From Laburnicola sp. R22_1 (lineage: Eukaryota; Ascomycota; Dothideomycetes; Pleosporales; Didymosphaeriaceae), in contig JACONQ010000009.1 in NCBI GenBank assembly GCA_014281115.1, forward strand, positions 1,674,001 through 1,738,000: a stretch of DNA of 64,000 bases, written 5' to 3'. The notes under the pieces were generated by a model, which saw only the letters and a program-made list of their open reading frames with translations, did no database searches and was not told the DNA's origin. Made by a program: the position numbers and the translations under genes. Below are positions 25,094 through 36,312 of this stretch, piece after piece. The number at the start of each line of letters is the position of its first letter. Within the stretch, counting starts at the first letter, position 1.

Positions 25094-25304
25094 TATATAT
25101 AAGAGGCTAAGCGCCCCTTTACTAGTTACTTAGCCTACTATCTTAAAGTTCTTAGTCTATACTTCTTAGAGCCTTAGAGCGCTAAGTTTATGCTTCTGCT
25201 AAGCTAGAAGTATATAAGTTAATAGCTAGAGTTATCTTTAAAACTCTATTAAATTTATAAGTTTACTTAAGCAACTCTAACCTCTTAGTCTAAAGCCTCT
25301 TATA
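25094..25304 (+). repeat. Right LTR of the outer Gypsy element
   Basis: It is the direct-repeat partner of 4,445-4,654, preceded by a run of G residues that is the polypurine tract. The ends are placed to within a few bases. Confidence 0.75.
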
Positions 25305-27610
25305 AGTGTAGTTTTACTTTTTAAGTAGGCTATCCTATTAAATAGTGTTATTCTAGTAGAAAAAGTTAAGTAGAGAAAAAGTCTATAGTAGAATAAGATT
25401 ACTAGCAAAGGTTAGATTCTTATTATCTTTCTAATAAAGGCGATAGTCCTAGGCGTTAACTAGGCAGTTAGTTTGCTTAAAAAAATTTCTACTAATAATT
25501 AAATTATAGTCTCCTATATTATAGAAAATAAACTATATAGTAAAGCTATATTTATTAATATTAAGCTAGGCTATAAAATAGATATCTACTTTTGCGCTTC
25601 TCTTTCCTATAAAGTTCTTAAGGGGAATTAGTATCTTTAGGTAGAGGAGTTTAGCTTTAAGCTATTTTTATACTACCTTTATATACCTTAAAGTAATAAG
25701 GTTATAAGCACTAGTACTAGTGTCTATTAAGGCTTATAACCTAAGAGCTAATTTTTAGAATATAATTTATATTAGCATAACTAGCTAGGGGCCTTTAAAT
25801 AGCTTAGGAACTCTTACTATCTTGCTACCTATAGGTAGCAATTTTAGTTTAGCATCTGCGTTTTATAATTAAAATTATAGCTTATCTAGATTAATTAGTT
25901 TACTAGCCCTTATATAAGCTACTAGGTTAGAGTGGTCTAGTAGCTTATATTTAAAGCCTTATTATCTAATAAATTACCTACCTCTAAATTAGAGTAGTAG
26001 GCAATACTAAGTTTGTTTAAATTAAAATTATCTACTACCTATATATTTACTTATGTGACTATCTTTTAGAAATAATTATAGCGGCTTAAGTGCTTATTTT
26101 CTAGTTACTATATATAAGAGCTTTAATCTAGAGAGTAGTATCTTATAAAAGGTCTATATATATGTCTAAAATAGATTTATTATATTATTATCTTAGAGAG
26201 TGCAGCTAGCTGCGGCTATCTAGCATTTAATTTCTAGATAGTTAATATTAAAATCTTCTATCTCTTTCTAGAGTATTAACTTAAAACTTTTAGTTAACTT
26301 AAGTTATAATTTATCCTTCTAGGTCTTTACGTCTAGTTTACTCTTCCTAGCTAGACTTTTAAAAGTCTATAAAAATGTTTAGGCATCTAATTTATTAGAG
26401 AGAAAGAGCTTATAAAACTTTTTACGTGCCTATTAGAGAGTAAAAGAATTATAGTAAGTCTTTTATAAAAATTTAAAAAGTAAGTTAGGTTTATAATCTT
26501 TCTAAAGGGCCTAATTTATTTAATACTAATTATGCGCAACCTTTTAAGGCGCGCCTTTAAGGTAGCTAAGTATAGCTTCTATAAAATTATTTTAATTTTC
26601 TGCGTAGTTATTGCCTTAGTGGTAGTCTATACTAATCTAGATTTTACTACGCATATCCTTTAGCTAATCTTTAATACTAGGGCTAGATTAACCTTTTCTA
26701 TAATACTTATTAATATTAGGTAGCTTTATAGAGCATTCTAGCTTAGATATATTAAAAGGGGTAGTAAAAGTAATTCTACTCTAGGGTATATTTATCTAAT
26801 TACTATTAATAAGCTTAGTTTATATATATTCTAAAACTAAAAAGTAGTAAAGAGTGTTATTTAGGTACGGAGTAGGTACTATAAGCTAGGGCAGATATTA
26901 GGGCACTTACTAGGGCGCTAAGTAGGACGTATATTAGGGCGCAACTAAGTAAAATAAGTTTTACTTAGCTATATAAGAGCGGTATAAACTATATAGTAGA
27001 TTAGGCGTTCTTAGGCTAAAGGCTTTTAAGGAGACTTAAGTGCGGCGCCATAAAGTAGGATTGTTTTTTAAGAGAATTTAAGTGTAGTGCTACAGATTAG
27101 AATTTTTTTAATAAAAGGAAGAGCTTTATTAGGAGCAAATAAGTTATCTTTAATAGCTACGTAATTAGCACTATTAAACTAGAATTAGAATTTATTCTTT
27201 ACTATATATATTATAATATAAGATAACTATATCTTAAGTATAGTAAAAGCTTATTTAAATATATTAGTGCGCTTATATAAAGCCTAAATAATACTCTCTT
27301 ATATAGGGTTGTCTTTAGACTTTATAATAGCCCTAGCTATTAAATCTAATGCTATCTTTAAATGTAGGCCTTAAGAAAAGTAATATTAAGCCTAAAGCTA
27401 ATAGGTAGTAAGTAATTGTTTTATTTCTAGGCTATACTAGAGTAATAAGTCTAGTTTAAAATACGCTAAAAACGCGCTAAACTTCTTAGTAGCTTTAGGT
27501 TTAGCTTTGCCTTAGTGCGCAAGCTACTTAAAGTCTATTAGTAAAATTTTATTCCCTAGCTAATTTGCTTTAAGTGCAGTAATATTTTAATTATACTTAG
27601 AAGCCTTATG
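25305..27610 (-). pseudogene. Minus-strand Gypsy gag-protease remnant
   Basis: At about 25,697-25,738 the minus strand reads ALIDTSTSAYNLIT, a mutated retroviral-type aspartic protease motif (LIDTGAS). LIPLKNFIGKRSAKVDIYFIA and GDYNLIISRNFFKQTNCLV follow, as in Gypsy proteases. The element is cut at 25,304 by the plus-strand Gypsy element and its reverse transcriptase may continue to the left of 4,445. The upstream part (to about 27,600) should hold gag but is too mutated to read. Confidence 0.5.
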
Positions 27611-27990
27611 TGTTGTTAAATTAACTACCCAGAAGTAGAACGACAAAGGCTTTTATCTTAAATAACATAACAAAAAAAGCAGAGCCCTCTACTTAGTAAT
27701 TAAAAAGAGCGTAAAAAAGATATAATTATAAAAAAAGCGCGTTTGAACTGCTAAGCGAGCTTAGTAGTCTTAGCGCGGTGCGGCTCCTATAAGCAAAATT
27801 TTTACGAAGAGGCCACTTAGAACTTTAGTGGGAGAGAGATAAGACTTTAGCGCGGCCACGCTATAGTTATTTATCTCTATTCTCTGCCATTCTAATTATT
27901 ATAAACAACACAAGTCGATATATTAATAGGTACGTAGTGTTTCTTATAAGTGATATAAGGGTGACACGTACTAGATACACTATTGCTCTA
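27611..27990 (+). repeat. Dispersed repeat R, RIP-mutated copy
   Basis: It is the inverted match of 3,005-3,400, carrying C/T and G/A changes relative to it but retaining AAGCGAGCTTAG and GGCCGCG. Comparison of the two copies shows RIP directly. The stretch 27,991-28,346 holds no recognisable feature. Confidence 0.65.
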
Positions 27991-28591
27991 AAGAAGCCTT
28001 ATAAGAAATTCTATTAGGGTAGACCTTTCTTAGTAGTTTAATAATACTCTTCTTTTTATAAAACTGGAAGCAAAGTAACTAGTTAACTTAAAAGTAGCTA
28101 TAAGCTACTTTTTATACTTAATAGATAATAAATTACTAATAGAGTTGAGTAGAAAAATTCTATAATTAATATTATATAAACTATTATTAGTAGGATGCGT
28201 ATAAATGTCCCCTACTATATTATCTATTATAGAGTTATATTAAGAGGACTTAGGGAACGCTCTAGGGGCTAAAAAAGTCTTTTAGATAGAAGGGCAGCAG
28301 CTTACTATAGTATAGACAATAGTAGGGTTAAGTAAAGTAGAGTTATTATAAAAAGTAGATAAATAGATAAGAAAGTAATCGAGTTAGTATTATTAAACTA
28401 GTTAATTAATTTTAATAAACTAGCTACCTAGCAATCTCTATATAAAATAATTTAGACTAATAAATACTTAGCTTTATATAGTTTAATTATGCCTCTAACT
28501 TTTATACATGCTAGTATTTTAAACTAATATTTAAACTATTGTTTTATACTAGTATTTTATATGCAATAGTATTTTATATATAAGCTATTAT

Positions 28592-30694
28592 AGGCTGGCT
28601 ATTTAACTAACCACTATATTATGTAATTAATAATTTCTTTTATAATATTTTTGCTATAACAATAATAATAATTATTATAATAGTAACTAACCTAACTATT
28701 TTGTTACTCTTCTATAGTAAATTTCTCCTTGCAACTAGCGAGCTATATACTGCCCCCTAGGACCTTACTACTGCCTATCTTCTCTATACTCTCTCTACTA
28801 CCGCTTACTCTTACTCTTATTGCGCTGCCGCTCTTACTTCTTATTATTTTTATACGCCTATAAGATCTTAACTACTATTAGAAGCGCTCTAGCAATATAT
28901 AAAAAACACCCTTTTCTTCTCTAATAGTTGTCTACTACTATATCTTAGTCTATCCTCTAGCCTTACTACTAACGCAATAGTAAGGACCTATTATTATTAT
29001 ATAAATATAGCTATATTATTGCTTAGGCCTCTATATAAAAGGATAGCCTTATACTTAAGAATCTAGAGTTGCGTAAAAATAGTATATAGTGTAAAAAGTA
29101 AATAAATAGATAAGAAGGTAATCGAGTTAGTATTGTTAAACTAGTTAATTAATTTTAATAAACTAGCTATCTAGCAATCTATATATAAAATAATTTAGAC
29201 TAATAAACACTTAGTATTGTATAGTTTAATTATGCCTTTAACTTTTATGCGTGCTAGTATTTTAAACTAATATTTAAACTAGTATTTTATATAAAATAGT
29301 ATTTTATATACGAGCTATTATTTTATATACAGACTAGTATTTTATATATAAGCTATTATTTTATATACAAACTAGTGTTTTATATACAAACTAGTGTTTT
29401 ATATACAAACTAGTATTTTATATACAAACTAGTATTTTATATACAAACTAGTGTTTTATATATAAACTAGTATTTTATATATAGACTAGTGTTTTATATA
29501 CGAGCTATTATTTTATATACAAACTTTGTTTTACTATTACTTAGTTGTAATATTAATAATAAACGCCTTATTTTAGAATAATATATTACTCCTTAGTTTA
29601 TTATATACTAATATATTTTATATTATACAATAAGTCTTTTATATATTATATTTTGTTTTTTAGTAATAAGTAATTTAATACATATAATATTGTCTTGTTT
29701 AGTATATTCTTTTTAGCAATTGCTCAAAATTATTAAAGCGCTTAATTACGACAAGTTTATCAAAAGTTATTAATTTAGAAAAATTAATTACGAGCTTATT
29801 TATATTACGATAGCGTATTATTTAATATTTATTAGGTTAGTTTTATATTATATTTTGTTTTTAGTTTTAAGTAAATTAATATATATAATATTAGATTTTT
29901 AGTAAACTTTTTGTGCGTTACTTAAAGTTAACTTTGGCTTTAATTGCAACTTATTGTTAGAACGACTATTTTCGTTATTTTTAGGTAGCTTATAGTTATT
30001 TATCTATTTATCTTTTATTATAATAGCAAAATTCTAATATGTTATTTTATTATTTATTTTGCTTACTAATATAGTTTTAACATATAGCCTAAATAGATTA
30101 TTAGTTATAACCTCTAGAAGAGTATAATTAATTTAGTTCTTTAGTAGGCCTGCCTTAACTATATCTTATAGTAGGTAGGCTAGATAGCTAATATTATCTA
30201 GCTAGTTATCTATACTAGTTTTAAATTCTCTAGTAGCTATCTAACTATAGGTATTAGATAACTTAATCTTAGGATGCTAGAAAGCTAGCTTGCTATATAT
30301 ATTAAAAAGTTAAATTTAAAAGACTTAGTATTATGTGTATTAAAGAGAAAGAATTTTTAAATATTATGGACATTATAAGAGTAGGCAGACTTATATAAGA
30401 TATATATAGCAAACTATAGTTATAACTCTACGTAGCTCTACTATAGCTCTCTAATAGTTTACTAGTTAAGAGATAATATATAACTTAGTTATGCTAGATA
30501 GTAGACTATCTATTAACTGCTATTAATAATGCTGTTGTACAGAATGCTAATAATAAAATTATTATTATTTTATGTATATTTTATTACTACTACTATATAC
30601 TAGGTACTAGATTATAGTGCCTTCTATTTTACTTCTCTCTATGTATAGTGCGAACTTAACCTTAGTTAGAATCTCTATATAATAAAAATCTTTA
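28592..30694 (+). mobile_element. Family L retroposon, split by a solo LTR
   Basis: It starts AGGCTGGCTATTTAAC and ends AAAAATCTTTA. The perfect 14-bp repeat ATATAAGCTATTAT is at 28,578-28,591 and 30,695-30,708. The 993-bp solo LTR and its 5-bp duplication sit inside; without them the element is about 1,105 bp. Its 5' start matches the copy at 23,839, suggesting a true full-length 5' end. Confidence 0.83.
29090..30082 (+). mobile_element. Solo LTR of family B (993 bp) nested in family L
   Basis: It begins TGTAAAAAGTAAATAAATAG and ends AGTTTTAACA. The duplication TATAG lies at 29,085-29,089 and 30,083-30,087. Removing it restores the family L sequence seen at 24,350-24,380. A minisatellite of 19 bp (ATACAAACTAGTGTTTTAT) covers about 29,275-29,525 in roughly 12 copies. 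Confidence 0.87.
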
Positions 30695-31449
30695 ATATAA
30701 GCTATTATTTTATATATAGACTAGTATTTTATATATAAGCTATTATTTTATATACAAACTAGTATTTTATATACAAACTAGTGTTTTATATACAAACTAG
30801 TGTTTTATATACAAACTAGTGTTTTATATACAAACTAGTATTTTATATACGAGTTATTATTTTATATACAAACTTTGTTTTACTATTACTTAGTTATAAC
30901 GTTAATAATAAACGTTTTATTTTAGAATAATTTATTACTCCTTAGTTTATTATACGCTAATATATTTTATATTATAAAATAAGTCTTTTATATATTATAT
31001 TTTGTTTTTTAGTAATAAGTAATTTAATATATATAATATTACCTTGTTTAGTATATTCTTTTTAGTAATTGCTTAAAATTATTAAAGCGCTTAATTGCGA
31101 CAAGTTTGTTAAAAGTTATTAATTTAGAAAAATTAATTACGAGCTTAGTTATATTACGATAACGTATTTTATAATATTTATTAGGTTACTTTTATATTAT
31201 ATTTTGTTTTTAGTTTTAAGTAATTTAATACATATAATATTAGATTTCTTATAATTATCTTTTAGTAAACTTTTTATACATTACTTAAAGTTAACTTTGG
31301 CTTTAATTTTAACTTATTATTAGAACGACTATTTTCGTTATTTTTAGGTAGCTTATAGTTATTTATCTATTTATCTTTTTTTATAATAGCGAAATTCTAA
31401 CATGTTATTTTATTATTTATTTTGCTTACTAATATAGTTTTAACATTTC

Positions 31450-32930
31450 TACTTCTAAATCTACTCTCTAAGTAAAGCCTAGTATCCTACTTTTTTAAAT
31501 GCGCTTTCTTTTACGCGTTTTTTACTTTATTAGAACCTTAATTTGCTTCTTAAGTTCTTTAATATAGGTTTCTTAAAGTACACTATAGTAAAGTATAAGT
31601 TTAGCACTTTTTATAAGCTATAAGTAGCTTAATTTAGTATTAGATAAAGACTAAATAAAAGAGTTATATATAAGCTTTAACTAGGATCTAAACTTAAGAG
31701 TATTACTTAGAGTCCTAGCTTACTATAGTATATCTAGTAGGGTATTTTAAGGTAGAGTGTAAATACGCATATTAAGGCAATCTACTACTACTAATATATT
31801 TAAAGAAATAAGCCTAAAAGACTTAAAGGCTTTTTTATAGTTTTCTAGTATAAATATATTAAAAAACGCGTTATAAAAGACTAGTAGAAAGCCTTTTTTA
31901 TTAATATAAAAGATGTGTTAGCGCGCTAAGTCCTATACACACTAGGAGTACTTTAGCTTTAGTAGCGTAAAATAGACTATATTAAGTAGCTAGAGAATAT
32001 AAAATAAGTATGCTAGTATATAATGTGTTAGAATCTTTTATTCTAGATAATAATTTTTAAAATTGTAGAAGTAGTAGCTTTTATAGTTATTTAGAATAAG
32101 TAACCTTTATAACCCTACTATACGCGGCCTTATATATATATTAAATTGCTTTAACTACGCAACTTTAAACTTATTATTAGTCTAGCTAGTCTTAGAGACT
32201 AAGAGCTTCTAATTATAGGGGATACTAGTCTTTTTATACTACACTAAAATATAGACTTGCCCTTTATAGATAATAAAAGGTAAAATAGTATACCTAGTAG
32301 TATAAATACTTTAAATTACTATAACCTACTTATAGTTGCCTAGCTAAATAAGTATAAGTTAAGAATATCTTTCTAAACTAGTTACAACCTTTATTAAGCT
32401 AATAACTCCTATTTAGAAGCCTATCTTATTAAAGTTATAGATATCTTTATTCTATACTTTATACTTAGCTTTTATATCCTCTACTAGCTAAAACTATATA
32501 TTTATAACCTTTAGGTCTTTTTATTATATTCTCTATTAGTCCTTTACTTAATTAAAAGCTATTTTAAGCTTAGATACGCGCTTTATAAAGCGCTAAGCCT
32601 AGTATTATTTTATAGGGTTTCTATACTACGCAGCTAGTAGTTTATTAGCTATATCTTCTATCTTACTTAGCTAGGGTGCAAATTCTTATAAATTTAGATT
32701 AAGGATATACTATATAAGCGTCTACTTTTTAGTTATAATAAGCTTTGCTATACTTAATTATATATTTACTTAGATAGTAATTCTATTAATTTAATTACTT
32801 AGTGTAGACTTTAGGATATTATATACTATAGCAGCGCATTATAGGCTTAAAATTTACTTATTCTAATAGGTATAAAGGGTAAGCTTAATTCTGCCTTCTT
32901 AATTAGATAATAATGCGTTATATTATTAAG
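31450..32930 (-). pseudogene. pogo/Fot1-like DDE transposase remnant
   Basis: On the minus strand at about 32,420-32,446 the frame reads DIYNFNKIGF, followed by GVISLIKVVTS, close to the Fot1 motif DIYNFDETGF with D to N changed. GNYKxVIVI (from GNREWVTVI) follows. Further downstream only scattered fragments can be read. Stops are everywhere and no terminal repeats were found. Confidence 0.6.
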
Positions 32931-33244
32931 ATATTATAATTTGTAGTAAAGTGTTGTGGTCTTAGCAAAAACTGTCTGGCGGACTAATCTGTCCAGGCTA
33001 CTGATAGAATATGTTAGGCTAGCTCTATAAGGCTGGTACGCGCCTTACAGGTGGCAGCACCAGGCGAAGCCGCTAAGCACCTAGGGGCGGACAGTGGATA
33101 GCTTAGTAAGCCCACAGCACGCGAAAAAGTGCTAAGCGAGATGTGAACTTCGGAGGCCGCATCGACAACCTCTACGTCTGTCTTCACACCGCACGCCTGA
33201 CGCAGGATATCCACTTCTTTGCGTATACACCTACTTTACCCAAG

Positions 33245-33886
33245 ATGCCATCAACAGTACGTACACCGCTTTGCTGTCCGCTTGGTTGAGCGCAGCGCTC
33301 CCTCGCATAGAACAGTAGGCTAAGGTACACGATGTAGAAGCGAGCAACCACCGGCGCTGCCGGCAAGAAGGGCCAGAAGATCACCAAGAAGGTATGTCTA
33401 GTCCCATTCACGATGCTGATTGCGTTTTCGCGTACAACCAGGAGTGGCGAAATCGAACGGAGTTGCTAACGAAAGTAAGTTCATCATCAACTGCTCGCAG
33501 CCCGTGAACGACAAGATCTTCGACATCCAGGCCTTCGAAAAGTTCCTGCACGACCGCATCAAGGTCGAGGGCCGTACCGGCAACCTCGGCGAGACCATCG
33601 CCATTTCTCAGCAGGGTGATGGCAAGATCGAGGTCATTGCGCACCAGGAGTTTTCTGGCCGCTACCTGAAGTACCTGTACGTGCACATATACTCGCGCGC
33701 TAGCTCTCTACATCCGGAGGCCTGCTGTATAAGAATTGGTCAGGCTAACATGGGAATAGCACCAAGAAGTTCCTCAAGAAGCAGCAGCTCCGTGACTGGC
33801 TTCGCGTCGTTTCCACCTCCAAGGGCGTGTACGAGCTCCGCTTCTTCAACGTCGTGAACGACGAGGCGGATGAGGACGAGGATTAG
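33245..33886 (+). CDS. RPL22: 60S ribosomal protein eL22
   Basis: It encodes a protein of the large ribosomal subunit. Four exons, 33,245-33,256, 33,338-33,391, 33,480-33,676 and 33,760-33,886, give 129 residues, the usual size. The protein starts [19 protein letters not shown] and contains [41 protein letters not shown] and [17 protein letters not shown]. It ends in the acidic tail DEADEDED typical of eL22. The first exon is only 12 bases (four codons), chosen because it splices in frame with GT..AG ends; an alternative short first exon is possible. Branch-point-like CTAAC motifs sit before the second and third acceptors. The gene lies only about 300 bp from the mutated repeat block yet looks intact. 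Confidence 0.92.
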
Positions 33887-34140
33887 ATACCATGAATTGG
33901 ATACGCGATATGATCTGCGTCGGGTCTATGGCTCAGAACCGGGGCTGGGCGGTGGTTCATTGAAGGGTATATAGAGCGTTGCAAATGCAAATGCCGTGGC
34001 CCGCATATGATATGCCTCGTCCAAGCGTGAGCACTGTGGACGCCAAGTCCTTTTATAATTCTGGACCAAGTTGTGAATGAACCAACTAATCTTTCTGTTC
34101 TCGCTATCCGAAGTTTCACTCCAGCATCGGCATTTAATAT

Positions 34141-34244
34141 TGAAGATCTTCGTCGTGTGGAGATTCTAACCAAGGTCGAGTCCGCACCATACACAGAGAG
34201 GAGTAAAACAGGAGGCACTATAACCCAGTACCTAGCACACAGTG
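34141..34244 (-). mobile_element. Family L retroposon, 104-bp 3' fragment, unmutated
   Basis: It is the last 104 bp of family L, inverted, between perfect 14-bp repeats TCGGCATTTAATAT (34,127-34,140 and 34,245-34,258). Unlike the other copies it lacks RIP damage and so preserves the ancestral 3' sequence (TGAAGATCTTCGTCGTG at its plus-strand left end). Confidence 0.88.
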
Positions 34245-34258
34245 TCGGCATTTAATAT

Positions 34259-35578
34259 AACATGACCTTCTTCGAGTAAAACCGTAGCAGGGTTAATAGC
34301 AAATACGGGCAACAGATATACAGCTCGAATGTTGGCAAAAGAGGACAGAATATTCTTCCACAACGACCGGGACTGATACACGACTGGGTAATGCAAGATC
34401 TGCTCATTAAGATCCGTTCACTCCGTCCATCAAATTCTTTATCAGAGCCTCGTGAATTCAACACTCTGCAATATCCTCCTTTCCTTTCAAATCCCGAAGA
34501 GCCCGGCTCCCTCGCCGCATCCCGCCGCAAAAGTCCGCCTTCCATACTCCACCCACCATTACATGTATGTAGAGAGCTTGTACAACCCTCTTGGCGCCAT
34601 CACAGCTTAGACATTTTCGTTAATTGGCACGTTGGACACATTCTCAAGTACAATGATGTGATACCGCCGTGCCACGAGCCTTGAAGTCGAAGCCTCCAAA
34701 CCTTGGAAGCTGTGGATTGATAGGAAGTAGGTCGAGAAAGAGCTTGAGCTCGTAGAGGACATAGCTATTGCGTGTCTTAAGAGACTATCCATATGTTAAA
34801 TATGATGCTTCCAGCGCGCTATCGGTTTCTTGAAGGCCAGACACCCGAGGCAGTGCTTTTGCGGTGGCGCTCAGCTTCCCTTACATAGTCATTACCCTTG
34901 GCCTAGCTTTCCTAGTCATTGATGAACCTTTCGCGTAGTCTTTATTGAAATCTGAATCCGATTAGTTTGAGAACTCTTAAGCCGGCTAATAACTCTGGGT
35001 TTGCGATGAATGTGCATGATATGTTAAAACAGCTACAAAGGTGTACGTGGCGGATGAAACGGCTGCATGCTGATCAAACTATTGGGCTCGTATGAACGAT
35101 TCAATGCTGTAGAAAGGAGAATTGTGCTAGGCTCCAAAGCTTGTTGATTGTTTTTCTTCTCTTGTTGCGTCTCCCTCGCGCGACACAGTCTGACATTGAG
35201 CTTAACTTCTTCTTTGTGTCTTGTGAAGTAGGACCTATGTGCGCGAGCGCGGCAAAGATTGACAATGGTTGTTGACTTCAACGAGACAGCAGCCGAGCAT
35301 CACACAGATAAAGAGGGATTGGGGCTCTTTGGACCATCGTATTGCATCCCGTAGTGCTCTGAGTGTCTTGGTTTCAGAGGTATTGATCGCACACATCCAT
35401 TTGTACGGAGAGCATGCGCCACCAAAGTCTTCATACATACGTAGGTAGGTTGTGAGACGAACATGAAAGCCGTATCCCCCAGCCTGAGGGCGTGATAAAC
35501 GCCAAACGCCCATCTTCATTTTCATAAACAAGTTTCACCAGAGTAAGCTAGCTTCTCAGCCCCCTTCCGCAATGGTGT
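34259..35578. other. Intergenic, between eL22 and NHP2
   Basis: Short overlapping frames on both strands have no recognisable motifs or splice continuity. I see no RNA gene here. It should hold the 3' ends of the two convergent neighbours (eL22 plus, NHP2 minus). Confidence 0.5.
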
Positions 35579-36312
35579 TTACTTCCTCACGGTCTTGCTT
35601 GCTTTGATAACGATGCCCCTCAGGGCCCCGTACGCTTCGTCCCATTCCGCCTTGTCTTCATCCTTGATGTCCTTCTTGTTGCTTACCCTCTCCCTGCCCA
35701 CCAACACAACGCTGGTGGGTCTCTTCGTTGCGCTCGCCTCTCCGAGTTCTGCGCGGCTTTTGACAAACAAGTAGGGTATGTTGTGATCTTCACAGAGGAC
35801 GGGTATATGAGATATGACGTCCATGGGCGAGATGTCGGCAGCAATGATGACGATAGCAGGGGGTTTGGAGATGTCGGACGAGGGTGGCGCGTTGGAGGCA
35901 GATTTACGGAGGTACTTAACAACCTCCTTGACGCCGCGGCGAAGGGTTTTAGTTTTAGCCGCTGCATTGGCATCAGCACGTATATGTTGTTCCAAGTGAG
36001 AACTGACTCACATTTTTTAACCGTCCTCAGCACCTTCTTGACATCCTTCGGATCCTCGCAAAGCGGTTTTGCGATGGGCACCAGCGCGCTCCTCGGGATA
36101 TCCCTCGGTGTAACATCGCCGTCTCCATCTACGACCCTCACCATGCGCTCCTCGGGCTGTTTCTCCAGCTCTGCCTCCAGCGCATCTGCGACATCGCCGT
36201 TGACCTTGTGCTTCTTGTCCTTCTTCGACTTCTTGACGCCGTCCACCTCGGAGCGCCTATCCTTCTTTTCCTTCTTCTCCTTGACCCTCTTCTCTTCCTT
36301 GTCTTTACCCAT
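35579..36312 (-). CDS. NHP2: H/ACA ribonucleoprotein subunit Nhp2 (L7Ae family)
   Basis: Nhp2 is the L7Ae-type RNA-binding subunit of H/ACA snoRNPs, acting in the nucleolus in rRNA pseudouridylation. Two exons, 36,012-36,312 and 35,579-35,961, with a 50-bp intron (GTGAGT..GCAG), give 227 residues. A long Lys/Glu-rich N-terminus (MGKDKEEKRVKEKKEKKDRR) precedes the L7Ae fold at about 85-220: VLRTVKK at the exon end, then KTKTLRRGVKEVVKYLRK, IVIIAADISPMDVISHIPV, CEDHNIPYLFVKS and TSVVLVG. It is somewhat longer than yeast Nhp2 because of the charged extension. The start at 36,312 is the first Met in frame before the basic tract; an upstream Met at 36,549 is possible but lies in sequence that looks like leader. 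Confidence 0.9.

Larger units (their letters stand above)
4445..25304 (+). mobile_element. Ty3/Gypsy retrotransposon (outer host of the nest)
   Basis: Direct LTRs of about 210 bp lie at both ends. A purine-rich tract precedes the right LTR (about 25,070-25,093). The internal frame, read through RIP stops, gives a CCHC-like zinc knuckle, then reverse transcriptase and RNase H in Gypsy order. Insertions split it at 7,288-16,682, 18,148-20,282, 20,722-23,799 and 23,839-24,966; removing them leaves about 5.1 kb. The integrase part looks short. No convincing 5-bp duplication was found at the outer ends. Confidence 0.75.
28347..31445 (+). mobile_element. Family B LTR, interrupted by a nested family L insertion
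   Basis: The outer parts (28,347-28,591 and 30,709-31,445) together match the family B LTR at 29,090-30,082 from start (TATAAAAAGTAGATAAATAG) to end (AGTTTTAACA). Family L with its duplication fills the middle. No 5-bp duplication was found at the outer ends, so it may be one LTR of a larger element or have been rearranged. The 19-bp minisatellite is visible at about 30,700-30,870. Confidence 0.7.

Noticed and set aside
29275..29525. Regular repeats suggesting a CRISPR-like array
   Set aside because: Units are contiguous tandem copies without unique spacers, inside an LTR, in a fungal genome.
33883..34251. 122-codon minus-strand frame after eL22
   Set aside because: Its start is the family L fragment; similar peptides occur at 21,698-21,907 only because the same repeat is there.
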